In this document: in pieces, positions 1 through 15,682 of the stretch | Layout: each line of letters begins with the position of its first letter | Position numbering within the stretch: position 1 is the first letter of the stretch | Source: Earliella scabrosa | Lineage: Eukaryota > Basidiomycota > Agaricomycetes > Polyporales > Polyporaceae | DNA: 64,000 nt | NCBI GenBank assembly: GCA_022605405.1 | Contig: JABYQQ010000022.1 | Location: forward strand, 186,001-250,000 | Direction of reading: 5' to 3' | The notes under the pieces: model-generated | Databases searched by the model: none | What the model was told of the DNA's origin: nothing | The model's input: only the letters and a program-made list of their open reading frames with translations | Made by a program: the position numbers and the translations under genes

Positions 1-618
1 CACCCAGATATACAGCGACATTAACCCTGGTCTTTACCCTGCGCAACAGTCCCACGCTGACACTCAAAAAGACTTCGGTAACCCTCACCGAGCGCCACCG
101 AAGCCGCTGGATGTAGTCGTAGTATTAGCAAACTCTAATAGATTGACAAATGCCTCCCACCTGGAATGCACGGCGGTCCATCGGTTCTGGGCGCCCATAC
201 TAGTCGACACTCAACCCTGAGGCGGGAGCATCGCCGTTGAGTGGCAAGGCCAGGCGGAAGGGCCGCCAAGGCGTATGCAAAGAAAGCTAGCCTGAGATGG
301 GGGGATGGAGTCCGATTCAGCGTCGATGCATCCGATGACCCGTGTGTCTTGAAGCTTGCCCCTCTCTAGGCATCTTAGTACGCAACGTCTTCGCAGACTC
401 GGATCCCGGAGCTTCTGTGACAAGGCGCAGGCTCAGGCCGCATGAAGTAGAACGGAACATGCTCTATCCATTGATATAATGCATGACAGGTATCCTTCAC
501 ATGGCCGGCTACGGACCTCTCCGATCGACGACGTTGCCATCCCTGGACAGACGATTAGGTGGACCTAAGGCGGCGCCGATAGAATGTCCTTCAAGCTTGA
601 ACCCGTCAACGTTCGATC
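1..618. other. Left edge, no gene; 3' flank of an array unit
   Basis: No convincing coding region is seen. The stretch around 405-440 (motif TGACAAGGCGC) matches the sequence that lies between a HET gene and the next OYE copy farther right (about 18918-18945). This implies that another HET gene may lie just left of the window. Bases 560-618 also resemble 27630-27720, directly downstream of the fourth OYE copy. Confidence 0.4.
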
Positions 619-5119
<4,501 letters not shown>

Positions 5120-5170
5120 ACAAATAAAGCCAAATACATTCGGGGGACGGTCCGATTCGGCTGCCACGTG
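5120..5170 (+). promoter_or_regulatory. Conserved box AAAGCCAAA...CACGTG, unit 1
   Basis: ACAAATAAAGCCAAA at 5120-5134 is followed about 30 bp later by GCCACGTG, whose CACGTG palindrome is at 5165-5170 (an E-box of the kind bound by bHLH factors). The same pair occurs once in the spacer ahead of six HET loci. A promoter role is inferred from conservation only; the box lies about 1.8 kb upstream of the HET start codon. Confidence 0.4.
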
Positions 5171-6477
5171 GGTGTGCCGCTCAAGTTCAACTGGCAACTC
5201 CTGAAGCACTTGCAGCCCTTCGAATCGCTACTTGTGTACCACCCACTCTCTCCCAAAATCCAGTAGCTATACGTCGCAATGTCATCCTGAGTTAGGTTCT
5301 TAGCTTGGAGCAGGCGAGTCGGCAGTGCTCCCTCAAAGGTCAGTACCACTGGCAGTGCTCAAAGTTGACATCCCGCTTGCACGACGAGCCGTCTGCGCTG
5401 GGCTGACTTGCATGCGGTCCGGGACCTCTGGATGTTATCTCACAAACTCGGATGCGCATCCTCCTCTAGCTTGGAATCCTCACCATGCTGGCGCCTCTTC
5501 GGCGATCGGTTTCATACTCGACGGAACGATGGCTAGTGCACCTCCAGAGGGTTCAAGTTCAAGCCGACAGGGTGCATGGGCTAGGTTGCGCAACGTTTCA
5601 ATATTCAATGTATCGATGAGTGAGTAGTCTCACCGTATCTTTGGATGTGTTCAGCCTAACCTGCTGTAGACTTAGCTTCGCACCACGTAAGCCCGAAGTC
5701 TATCTGTCCAGCTCAGCCTTGTCGTATCACAACTCGCCGCTCGGCAAGATTCGTTCGTCTCGCACGATTTACATAGTAACATTGCCGGGATAGATATCCT
5801 CTGGTGACGGTGACTCCATTTACCGTCGTTACTCTCATGCTTTGTATGCTGCCAATTGGTCTTCTTGCGCTCAACATTCGCGGTGCATCGACCCGATGAC
5901 ATTGCCGACAGACAAGCTACCTCGGTTCACGACGACCATGCTCCTTCCCACTCTGCATGCAATACGGCACAGGCGGTCAAGCGGGCTCCCACTGCGCGAC
6001 AGCTCGCAGCAATTTCGACATCGTAGCTCACAGGTGTGTACTCTCGCTCGTTCAGACCTCTGTTCAAGTGTTCACTAACTCGCTACCATACAGCATCTAC
6101 ACCACGGAGTCATAAGATTCTGATTATGTATCTCGGCCTGCGCCTGAGCATACATTACATTGGGCGCTGTTTTGATTCAGCACGAATTATGCCATTTGAT
6201 GAGCATGCGAATACGTCAGAGTTTTTGGGTTTTCCAGGTGTCCTAGCATACACCGCTACTCCTAGACTCCGTCGCCGCACAGAGCTGATGACTTGAGATA
6301 TCTTGTTACCGTGTCGGGACGCCAATCCCCTGTGAGGAGCACTCTTCGAATCTCGTCATCCCCATTCGTCCTCGCCGTAATGCGCGCCTCCGTGACCATG
6401 TTACTCGCCATATCAGGACTGTGGACACGTCTTGCTCACTTGACGATTTTTACGCACAGGTTTGGGGCGCCTTCATG
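5171..6477. repeat. Spacer between the box and the HET leader, unit 1
   Basis: No intact gene. A short ATG-led segment at 5528-5624 (reads MASAPPEGSSSSRQGAW) has relatives at 14780-14872 and 31793-31890, each followed by a GTGAGT- or GTGGGT-like donor. The frame does not stay open across copies (unit 4 is shifted). It is therefore either an untranslated exon or a decayed one. Confidence 0.45.
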
Positions 6478-6973
6478 AGGAGGCTCGGGAAAACGTCGCG
6501 TGTTGTCCCCACGATGCGTGCCACGCGCGACCGCCGGCGATATTGCACAGCCGCCCCAGCATCGATTGTCGCTCTGCTTTTGTACCATCGCCGGCCCTGC
6601 AGCGGTAAGTTTCACCATTTATCGAAGCAGTGAGAGGTTGACATAGCCAATTCCTCAGATCCGAGTCCTTGCTCTCGTCGACGCGAACGTCCTGTTTGGT
6701 GCTACGCCCTCCCCTTTGTCTGTGAGTACTCGGACATTGTACTCTATCCTGATGTTCAAGGCTTGCGGAAAAGATCCGGCGTTGACTCGAATTTCTGTTA
6801 TATAGATCCGCGTGTCTAGAATTGAGTCTAGTCGTAGGCTCGATCCGGGATCCTCCAAAGGCTTGCAAGCAGACGCAGTCTTTTGCCACGAGGACGTTTC
6901 TCATTCTCCGTAAGTGCCGACAGAATATCACCAGACTGCATTGCTGACACACTCATGGGCTTCGAAGCTTCAT
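6478..6973 (+). promoter_or_regulatory. Conserved spliced 5' leader of the first HET gene
   Basis: This block of about 500 bp is shared, with drift, by the HET genes at 6974, 9626, 16838, 33262, 45448 and 51414, and more weakly by 25444. It contains three apparent introns with consensus ends: about 6605-6658, about 6720-6804, and 6910-6967. The last acceptor is exactly 6 nt before the HET ATG. An upstream ATG at 6514 opens a short frame (MRATRDRRRYCTAA). That frame is not preserved in all copies, so this is read as a leader with a possible uORF rather than an N-terminal exon. Confidence 0.5.
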
Positions 6974-8829
6974 ATGTGGCTACTCGATACTCACACTCTA
7001 CGGCTCCACCACTTCGAGTCTCCGGAGGCAGTGGAGGAAGGCTATGCGATCCTGTCGCACGTCTGGGGCGCGCAGGAGCATTCCTTCCAGGACTTACAAG
7101 AAATCCATGAGTGGTGCGACCGATCTGGAGACGACCCCCGTAGCTACGTCACCAACAAGATTGGCCGGTTCTGCGAACTTGCGGAGCTCCATGGCTATCA
7201 GTGGGCGTGGATCGATACCTGCTGCATTGACAAGACAAGCAGCGCAGAACTGGAGGAGACCATAAACGCAATGTTTCGTTTCTACTCCCTTTCTCAAGTT
7301 TGCTATGCCTACCTCGATGATGCTTATGATCAAGATCCTGCTCGGGTGAGGCAACGAGCGCACGACCCCGGATATGAGAAAAATGACGAGATCGCACGGG
7401 CCCGATGGCACAAAAGGGGCTGGACGCTGCAGGAGCTAATCGCCCCTCGCAATGTCCACTTTCTTTCGCAGAACTGGACATACATAGGGTCCAAAACCGA
7501 TCTCGCGTGGGGACTTGAGCGGATCACCGGGATCCCAGCCTCCATCCTCAAGTTTGAGCAGCGGCTCGAAGAGGTGAGCGTCGCACGGCGTATGTCATGG
7601 GCAGCGAACCGCAAAACGACGCGAATCGAGGACGAGGCGTACTGCCTTATGGGGATATTCGGAGTCAGCATGTCGACATTGTATGGAGAAGGCACTAGGG
7701 CATTTGAACGACTTCAGCAGGAAATCATGCGGCACAGTCCCGATACCACTTTATTTGCATGGGGACACAGCTGTGATCTACGCAGTTGTGCAGTCGCTCT
7801 GGAAGATGCAGTGTCAGGCCTCTATGCGAGGTCACCTTCGGATTTCGCCTCTTGCTCTGCAATTATACAGCAGGGGTACCGTACGCTCAATTTTAGCTCT
7901 ACTGTAAGTCATACATGCAGTGGGCGATACTTGAAGATGAACTAATCCACAAATAGGCATCATCTCATATGAATCAAAGTCTCAACATCACGATGTTTAC
8001 TGTAACTCCTCATCGCGCTATCCTCTCTCGCATCCCTGTCATCAATATTGGCGGCCAAGCGTACGCAGATTTGAGTTGGTTCGAAGGAGGGACGCGTCTC
8101 CTCCTCATTTTGCGAAAGTCTCCGCTGCACGTGCGCTCCGTCGAGTCTCATCCACTGTACACCATTGGGGTACGCAACAATAATGGCGTAACACCTGTTC
8201 GTATTGCCAGAGTACCAACCGGCAACGGCAGTCATGGCCCCCTCCCTCAACGGACTTGGGTGTCAATGTACCTCTCGCATCTCACTCAGTCCAGTCAGCG
8301 AGTACGAAAGGTTTACCTTCCAATGAATCACGAATTTTCGCCCCTCGTTCGCGTGGATGATCTCGTTCTCAGCAAATTCTTCAGGAGATATCTTGTTACG
8401 GATGTGAAGATATTCAATGCGCAACTACCCTGGTCGGGCTCTCCTCCCCTTGTCGTGAAGTTCCTCTACCCAACCCTCGATGTGGACTTTGTCTATGCAG
8501 CCCTCCAAGTTGGGGTCTGTCAGTGCAAGGCTGTTCAAGGTCTAGTGCGGGGACGGTTGGAATCCATCTGGGCAAATGTACAGGGCAACGCGGACCCCAT
8601 GTTGTGTGGAGATCACAGCCATCAATGTCCCGAGGATCATGTTATGACCTGGCCCCTTCTGAAGAGATTATTCACCATGGATACACTCACTATCCCACCA
8701 AGCCCAGGGATACCCCGAACAATTACGTGGCGTTTTACTCTGACCTTCACGATATCGAACGAACACCTATCATTAGCTTATATTGACCCAGACATAGACG
8801 CTGTCTTCCATTTTCCTCCTTCTGCCTGA
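6974..8829 (+). CDS. HET-domain protein (heterokaryon incompatibility type), copy H1
   Basis: Predicted cytoplasmic cell-death/allorecognition protein. Two exons, 6974-7903 and 7957-8829, are joined by a 53 bp phase-0 intron (GTAAGT..AATAG) into 600 aa. Residues about 22-160 are the HET domain (Pfam family known from Podospora and Neurospora het genes), with the hallmarks YAILSHVWG (24-32), WIDTCCIDKTSSAE (79-92) and ARWHKRGWTLQELIAP (143-158). A second block, IEDEAYCLMGIFGVSMSTLYGEG (218-240) then ERLQQEIMR, is typical of basidiomycete HET proteins. The C-terminal part of about 290 aa has no family I recognise. It contains QLPWSGSPPLVVKFL and GDHSHQCPEDH (about 528-538), both kept in all paralogues. 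The first 100 or so nt match H3 and H5 while the body matches H4 and H6, which suggests a mosaic. The start is chosen because the same Met opens every paralogue. Confidence 0.88.
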
Positions 8830-9625
8830 CTCTGACTCCGCTTTTGACGCTAGGAGACAACTGTTGATAATCGCACAATTCGGACTCTCCAACCGCACAC
8901 TTCACCCAGTTCTAGATTACCGTATGTAAAAAAGTTCCTATATACGAGTGCTTCAGGCATGCGCTTGAGATCATCCAGTAGGAATGTAGGTGAGTTGATA
9001 TGTGCTCAGACTCAATAGGAGCTAATTGACCATCGTTCCCCGCTGTCTCCGTATTCTTGATATCCTCTCGGAGATAAGCCAGCCTGCTACAATCCCAGCC
9101 GGCGATTCGAAGCTACATGCGTTGGGCGCTTGAAGCATGTCCACGATTCTTGAGGAGGCCCGGGGATGCAAGCCACGCGCGGGGGCCGCCCGCGACAATG
9201 CACAGCCGTGGCGCTCACTCCATCCCTTCCTTTGTACCATCGCACTTTGTGCAACGGTTTGTGTCAACGTTTGCTCGGTCAGTGACCCTACTGATGTGAC
9301 CAAGGTCTCCGATCCTGACCCTTGTATGGCTCAGTTAACGAATTTGGCCAACCAAGAAGCTACCAGCTAACTTCTCATCGTGACGCGGCCTCTCCCCTTA
9401 CTTGTGAGTATTCTTCGGTGCGCTGGGGAGACCAGATCGTGCAATCTTCGGGAGCTAACACCCGGGGACCCAGTTGACCTATCTATCGACCAAATCATTC
9501 ATTATTCTGCCCCAACCCCCGGCGAGTGGAACCTAGCGCGGCCGTGAGATGTGCTCATAACTTCTGTAGGTATTAACGAATGTAGCCAGATTGCCGTTCT
9601 CATTTACCCCGGAATTCAGCATAAT
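8830..9625 (+). promoter_or_regulatory. Intergenic region and leader of HET copy H2
   Basis: 8830-9120 shows nothing recognisable. From about 9150 the conserved HET leader resumes (ATG at 9167 followed by CAAGCCACGCGC). There is a donor-like GTGAGT at 9400, and a final leader intron whose acceptor CAG ends at 9619, again 6 nt before the start codon. Unlike the other copies, H2 has no OYE unit or CACGTG box between it and the preceding HET gene. Confidence 0.45.
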
Positions 9626-11487
9626 ATGTGGCTCATGGACACCCACACGCTGAAGCTCAACTACTTCACGTCTCCTGAGGCAGTTGAAGAGGGATATGCC
9701 ATTCTATCGCACGTATGGGACAAGCATGAGCAATCATTCCAGGACCTACAAGAAGTTCTTGCCTGGTGCGAACGATCTGGAGATGATGCACGGGACTTTG
9801 TCACGAAGAAGACTCGCCGCTTTTGCGAATTAGCGGAGCTGCACGGCTACAAATGGGCATGGATGGACACCTGCTGCATCGACAAGACCAGCAGTGCAGA
9901 GCTGGAGGAGGCCATCAACGCCATGTTTCGCTTCTACTCGCAATCGAAAATTTGCTACGCCTACCTCGATGACGCCGTCGACGACATGCCTGACCGTGTA
10001 CGGAAAAGTGCACTTGACCCGAACTATCATATGAACGACGATCTAGGATTGGCCCGATGGCATAAAAGGGGTTGGACGTTACAGGAACTAATTGCACCTC
10101 GCGAAGTTCACTTCCTTACGAGCGACTGGGACTATATGGGGTGCAAAACCGACCTTGCGAAGGGACTTGAGCGAATCACCGGGGTCCCAGCTTCCATCCT
10201 CACGTTTGAGCAACGGCTCGACCAAATCAGCATCGCAAGGCGCATGTCATGGGCCGCAAAACGCAACACAACACGAGTCGAGGACCAGGCATATTGTCTG
10301 ATGGGCATTTTCGGTGTCAATATGATAACACTGTATGGAGAAGGCACTAGGGCATTCGAGCGACTCCAGCAGGAGATCATGAGGCGGAGTCCTGATACTA
10401 CTCTATTCGCATGGGGGTACCGCTGCGATTTGGGTAGCTTCGCTGCGCAGCCCGAAGAACTAGTTTCAGGCCTCTTTGCAAGTTCGCCCTCAGACTTCCG
10501 CTCCTGCTCTGCGATCATCCAGCGGAGGTATAGCGCGCCCAATATGTCTTTCTCTCGCTCAAAGGTGGGTATGGGTATCCGGACCACTGCAATATCCAAA
10601 TCTAATATAAGTTCGTCCGTTGTCAGACAGAGCCGCATAGGGCTCAAAGCATCAATGTCACAATGTTTACTGTGACCCCCCATCGCGCCATCTTCTCTCG
10701 CATCCCTGTCATCACTATCAATGGCCAATTGTTCGCAGACTTGTCTTGGTTCGAAGGAGACGTCCACCTTCTCTTGATTTTGCGGAGGTCCACAGTGAAG
10801 ATCGAGTCTCATCGCCTATACACAATCGGTCTTCGTGACATGAACAGCGCAGCCCCCATCCGTATCGCAAGAGTACCCCCTGACAGCATTGGCCGTACCT
10901 CCCTCCTACGGCGGACTTGGGTATCATTGTACCTCTCACATCTCATCCAGTCGGGTCGTCAGATACAAAGAATCTACCTTCCAATGAATCACGGTTTCCC
11001 CCCATTCCTGCGTATCGACGAATTCATTCTGGGCAAGTTTCTCGGAGATCTCGCCGTTATGAACGTGGAGGTAGTCAACGCGCAGTTGCCCTGGTTGGGC
11101 TCTCCTCCGCTCGTCGTGACATTCCTCTACCACACTCACGACGACCTCGTATACGCGGCGCTGCAAGTTGGGGTCTGCAAGGAAGTTAACCCTGCTAGCA
11201 CGCGCGGACTCCGCTCGGAGTTCATCTGGGCAAATGTACGGGGCAACGCGGACCCCATGTTCCGTGGGGATCATGGCCATGAATGTCCTGAAGATCACGT
11301 TCTGACCTGGCCCCTCCTGGAGAAAATGTTTACTATGGATACATATGCTCAGGGACCAGGAGAGTTGTCCCGAAAGATCACGTGGAAATTCACTCTCACC
11401 TTCGCAGAATCCGAGTACTTGTCTCTGACTATGATCAATGCGGACTTCGACCCTGTCTTCTGGAGAGCACACAACCAAGACACATGA
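9626..11487 (+). CDS. HET-domain protein, copy H2
   Basis: Two exons, 9626-10564 and 10627-11487, give about 599 aa. The acceptor at 10626 (TGTCAG) is chosen over the nearby ACAG at 10630 because only it keeps the frame into INVTMFTVTPHRAIF. The HET hallmarks are YAILSHVWD, WMDTCCIDKTSSAE (Met replaces the usual Ile in WID) and ARWHKRGWTLQELIAP, followed by VEDQAYCLMGIFGVNMITLYGEG. The C-terminal half keeps QLPWLGSPPLVVTFLYHT and GDHGHECPEDH. It lies 0.8 kb behind H1 on the same strand and probably arose by a local duplication that did not include OYE. It belongs to the H1/H4/H6 branch. Confidence 0.87.
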
Positions 11488-11703
11488 TCTGATCACGAGC
11501 TTGATCACGGTATTCTTCTCTACTACTCAACATCTCCTAACTCCTACGCACGTAACATTGTTCTTACACACCTTAATAGACGACTCTGACTTCATAAGAC
11601 CTATATGTTTGCCTGCCAGCTCCTATGTTGAATATTCGCGTGATGAGTCGAGTACAGCTGCCGGGGGAATGCAATTCTAGTCAGTTCGACTAGGACACCA
11701 GAA

Positions 11704-12560
11704 TCAGAGCGAGAAGGACTTACCAGGCTCGATGACCTTGTCCCGGTAGAAGATGGGCGGGATGGTGAGCTCTACCGCCCGTGGCGGAGAGTGCGACTTG
11801 AGGAACTGGTCCGAAAACGGGTACATTGTATACCCGCGCTCGCTCATCGGCAGGTAGAACGTGATCTGCTGGGGCTCGGGCTCGAAGCGCGCAACGTTCT
11901 CTCGCAGGCGGAACAGCAGGTGCAGGTCCAGCTGTCCAAACTCCTGGAGGGTCCTGTCAGCAGCGGCGTGCATAGAGAGCGGCGAGGATGAGTCTGGATG
12001 TTACTCACGTTAGCAATGAACGCGTGGCCGTGCTTGATGATATGGCCCGTCTCCTCTGCAATCGTGATCCCGTACTCGCGGTTATACCCGCCGGTGGTGA
12101 TCACGATGCGGGGACCCAGAGATTCTCCACGAAGTGAGATAGCTGTGAGCGTATGGGGTGTGATCAGCGACGCCACCCCAGTCAATATCAGCGCATCACT
12201 TACAGACTCGTCCTTCGGGCCATCGTTGAGAGGTCCCTTCGGGTCGACAGGGTAAACGAACACGAGGTTCATGTATTTGCACTTCGTCTGCTCGAGGAGG
12301 AAGGTGAGTACTGCTTGATCTCTGTCGGAAGCGTGCAAGTTAGTGACCCTAAACGCCTGAGGCTGCGACGACTAGACAGGTAACTCACCGTCCTTCGTGA
12401 GCTCTCGCGAGACGTGGTCCGGGCTTGAGCGCAGAGGGATCAGCGATGGCACGTTAAATCAAATTCAAGGTGCGCCTGCTTCAGCGCGGCCGGACGCTCG
12501 CAGCGTCCGAGTGCCCAGAGCCACGAGCTCTTCGCGTGGACCGCCGTCCGCATCATAGGA
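11704..12560 (-). pseudogene. Old Yellow Enzyme pseudogene, copy 2
   Basis: Minus-strand remnants in OYE order. Exon 2 is at about 12400-12560 (AVHAKSSWLWALGRCERPAALKQA with indels). A few codons of exon 3 follow, then a jump straight into exon 4 (LEQTKCKYMNLVFVYPVDPKGP), then ITTGGYNREYGITIAEETG, and the C-terminal YTMYPFSDQFLKSHS, which runs on to IEPGKSFSL. Exon 1 is absent. The junction at about 12306-12309 deletes most of exon 3, including the H-x-x-N-x-Y catalytic region, so no functional reductase is possible. The same junction is present in copy 4. Confidence 0.85.
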
Positions 12561-14070
12561 TGGTTCAGCCCACTCTGGCAAGCCGTCCGAGCGGTGTGAT
12601 CCCAAGCAGCGTTCTGCATTGTCGAGACCGAGGTGAGGAAAACGTAGTCTTCGATCGCGAACCATGTCTCACGACGAGACCGGCTGCAAGGAGACTAAGT
12701 CGCGGAGGAATGAGGGTTCGTGCTGCCCTAATGGCAGAACTCGCGCTGAGTCGACACGCCAGCACCAAGCTGGGCGCGTCATCAGCGGGCAACGCTAGAT
12801 CGTAGGCACCAGTCAGCGAGAGAACTGTGGAAGACAGGCGTGTACGACGTACCCTGGGGCATCACGACGTTCATACACAGGTACTCTCCTCGACTGGAGA
12901 ACGCAGCTCATCACGCCCGAGCGCCGCTGGCACAATCCGGTCCGCGGCTGCGATGCAGACGTCGCGAACCTGGGACGAACGTCCAGAATCGATGAGTTGT
13001 GAGAGCACAAGGCTCTACGCCTAGGGTTACAGAGCCCGGCTCGTTTGAGAGTGACTTCATTTGCGTGGAGCGACAGCTCGGATCGACGACGAGCTGCGAC
13101 CGTACTGACTTGATCCATTGAACCAGTCACCTCGTCGGATGGACGGTTACGAGTAGCAGGTGCGTGTGGAGCACCTGACCGAACGTTGTTGCACCCGTGT
13201 GTCTGGCGAGAGCAATACCAAAGAAACGAGGCGGCGTAGAGCATATGCTCGCGGCCCGGACGACTTTGGGGAGGGGTACTTGACGCAATGAGCGAGGACG
13301 TACTCGTAGCCAGAGGGGAGAGATGCTCCCGGAGGAGATCGACCGACGACGGGCGTCTGTCCCCGAGTGTACGCGCGGGTGTTCATAGGGTGAGTGTCGC
13401 GATGCATCCGGGTAGCGAGTGCGCACTGCGTCCATCAATTGCCAATCCTAACGGAGATGTTGCGAGGAGACCGACATGGATTCGACGCTCTCACAAGTGC
13501 AAAGGAAGACATGGAGGAGGAGGAGATAATGAGCAGGCGCGAGTCGAGACTACAGCGCATGATGAGACGAGATGCTGGCAGCTGCCAGCACCGTCACGCG
13601 AGCCGTGCCCCGCGGGAGGTGCCTGGGAGGGGTGACGACTGGACAGACTTCAGCATCGCAAATGGCCACGATGAATGGGTGGCGAGGGCGGAGGGCGTGC
13701 TCTAGGAAGGGAGCCGGGTAGTCGGGCGAGAGAGACAGCTGGTACGTTTCTGCAAGGGAGCGAGTTCACGGCTATGGATTGGATTGGCCAACGTGCGCCA
13801 GCTTCTACAACCTCGGAGTTACCTGCAGAGTACTCGACGGATGTCCTTGGAGCGTAACAGTGAAGCATGAATCATCAGGGACATGTGTGTTTACGCAGTG
13901 AATAGTGCTCACCATTAACGTTGATGCCTGGGGGCTCGGATTCGTAGCTGCGTTCTCCGCAGAGCCTGAGATCCTCCCGAGTCCCAGCAACCAGTCGTAC
14001 AGGCGAGGTGAATCGTCCCGAGCGAGATCATCAAGGAAAAGGTGCGGGAGTAGAGTTCTCATCCCAGAGA
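12561..14070. repeat. Array spacer, unit 2
   Basis: No intact gene. It is collinear in pieces with the unit 1 spacer: 13195-13400 matches 3660-3870, 13400-13640 matches 3880-4170, and 13670-13900 matches 4510-4810. Shorter than units 1 and 4, it appears to have lost the region equivalent to about 2400-3000. Confidence 0.5.
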
Positions 14071-14320
14071 AATAATGTCGGAACTTTTGGGCGTCTATCC
14101 CGATGCATCCCGATGGCCTTTTGCATCCGGATGCACTTGCTATCTCCCTATCGAAAATATCACGACACTTAGTTGCACCATAAAACTGTAGTATGATACT
14201 GTATGACTGCACTATACGACCTACTTGCCAGGAGATGGAGCGTAGCAATGTCAGGAGGAGGCGAAAGTTGGGCGCTTAATGGCCTTTCCTCCAGATACCC
14301 GTGGGAAAGTTCCGACATGA
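14071..14320. mobile_element. 250 bp terminal-inverted-repeat insertion (MITE-like)
   Basis: ATGTCGGAACTTT at 14075-14087 is answered by its reverse complement AAAGTTCCGACAT at 14306-14318. Units 1 and 4 lack the insert. In unit 4 the flanks run directly from CCCAGAGA to GTGTAAG (about 31360-31372), while here those two words are separated by this 250 bp. No protein is encoded. The target duplication is unclear (at most GA), so no superfamily is proposed. Confidence 0.7.
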
Positions 14321-14465
14321 GTGTAAGTGTCACATATAGCGAGTGCGTGTAACTTCAGATCTGAGCTACTAGTACTAGGGTGCTGGAATCGTCAAGCCGT
14401 CGCAGTACTAGTATCGTCGCGTCGACGGTCGTCGAGCAAGCAGAGGCAAGCAGTCGCTCCGGTTG

Positions 14466-14520
14466 ACAAATAAAGCCAAACACATCGGGGCCCACGGCCC
14501 GGTCTGGCGTCGGTGCCACG
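14466..14520 (+). promoter_or_regulatory. Conserved AAAGCCAAA box, unit 2 (E-box altered)
   Basis: ACAAATAAAGCCAAA at 14466-14480 is identical to the unit 1 copy. The partner site reads GCCACGCG near 14514 instead of GCCACGTG, so the palindrome is lost in this unit. 14521-15682 contains only spacer, including the relic ATG segment at 14780. Confidence 0.35.
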
Positions 14521-15682
14521 CGCCGTCGCGCCCAACTTAAACTTGCTGTACGACTCGTTCCAACTGAAACCTAGTCGCTATACTACTATTCGTCATCTCA
14601 TCATCAGGAATCTGCAGGCCTGTACTCCATTTAAAGCGTGTTTGGTTGCCGTACACCAGCCCTCCGAGTTCATGGTGCTTTCTCAAGGGTCGGTACTGGT
14701 ACTGACAGGATTATTTTGCTCAGAGACATCCCGCCTTCAGGTGTCTTCTATGTTGTTCGGATTCATACTCTACGGGAACGATGGCTAGTCCGGCTGCAGA
14801 GCCTTCAAGTTCAGACCGACAGGGTGCTTACGCTAGATTGCTCAGTGTTTCAGTTTCAGGAGATGTGTGAGTAGTCGCACCCTATCGTTCAAGGATGTGC
14901 CATGTCCAGCCTAACATACTGTAGGCTTCACACCTCACAAACCTAAAGTCTGTCTGTCCAGCTCGGCCCTGTCGTATTACAATTCGGAAGTATTCGCAAG
15001 TCTCGCGCGATGTACACAGTAACATCGCCTGGACACTGCCTGCGGTGGCGACCATGACACCGTTCGCCGTCGATGGTCCTTCTGCGCTCCACAGCATCGA
15101 CGGCATTGCCGACAAACAAGCTAACTCGGCTCCTCGTCCAACTTTGCACGGAATACGGCACCTGCAGTCAAGCGGGCTCCCACTGCGCACGATGGAGCGG
15201 ATTCGACATCATAGCTCACAAGTGTGTATACTCGCTCATTTGGGACTTTGCTTTAATTCTCTTACTGACTCGCGACCACACAGTACCTATCTCACTGAGT
15301 CCCGAGATTATGAGACATCGATCTCGACCTGCACCTGTGCATGCATCGAACGCTGTTTTAGCTCAGCATGATAGATGTCATCTTATATTCATGGGAACAC
15401 GTCAGAGCTCTTGAGCTCTCCAGGTGTCCTACCACCCACCGCTACTTCTAGACTCCATCGCCGCACCGAGGCACTGAGTCGATGATGTGGAATTTCGTGT
15501 TACATACCGTGTCGGCACGCCAATCCCCGTGTGAGGAGCACCGTCACCATCCTAATTCGCCCTGGTCCTGATGTGCGCTTCCGCGACAATGTTACTCGCA
15601 ATGTCAGGACTGGGAATACGTCTTGTCCCACTTGACGATGTTACACACAGGGTTGGGCGCTTTCATGAGGAGGCTCGGGAAA

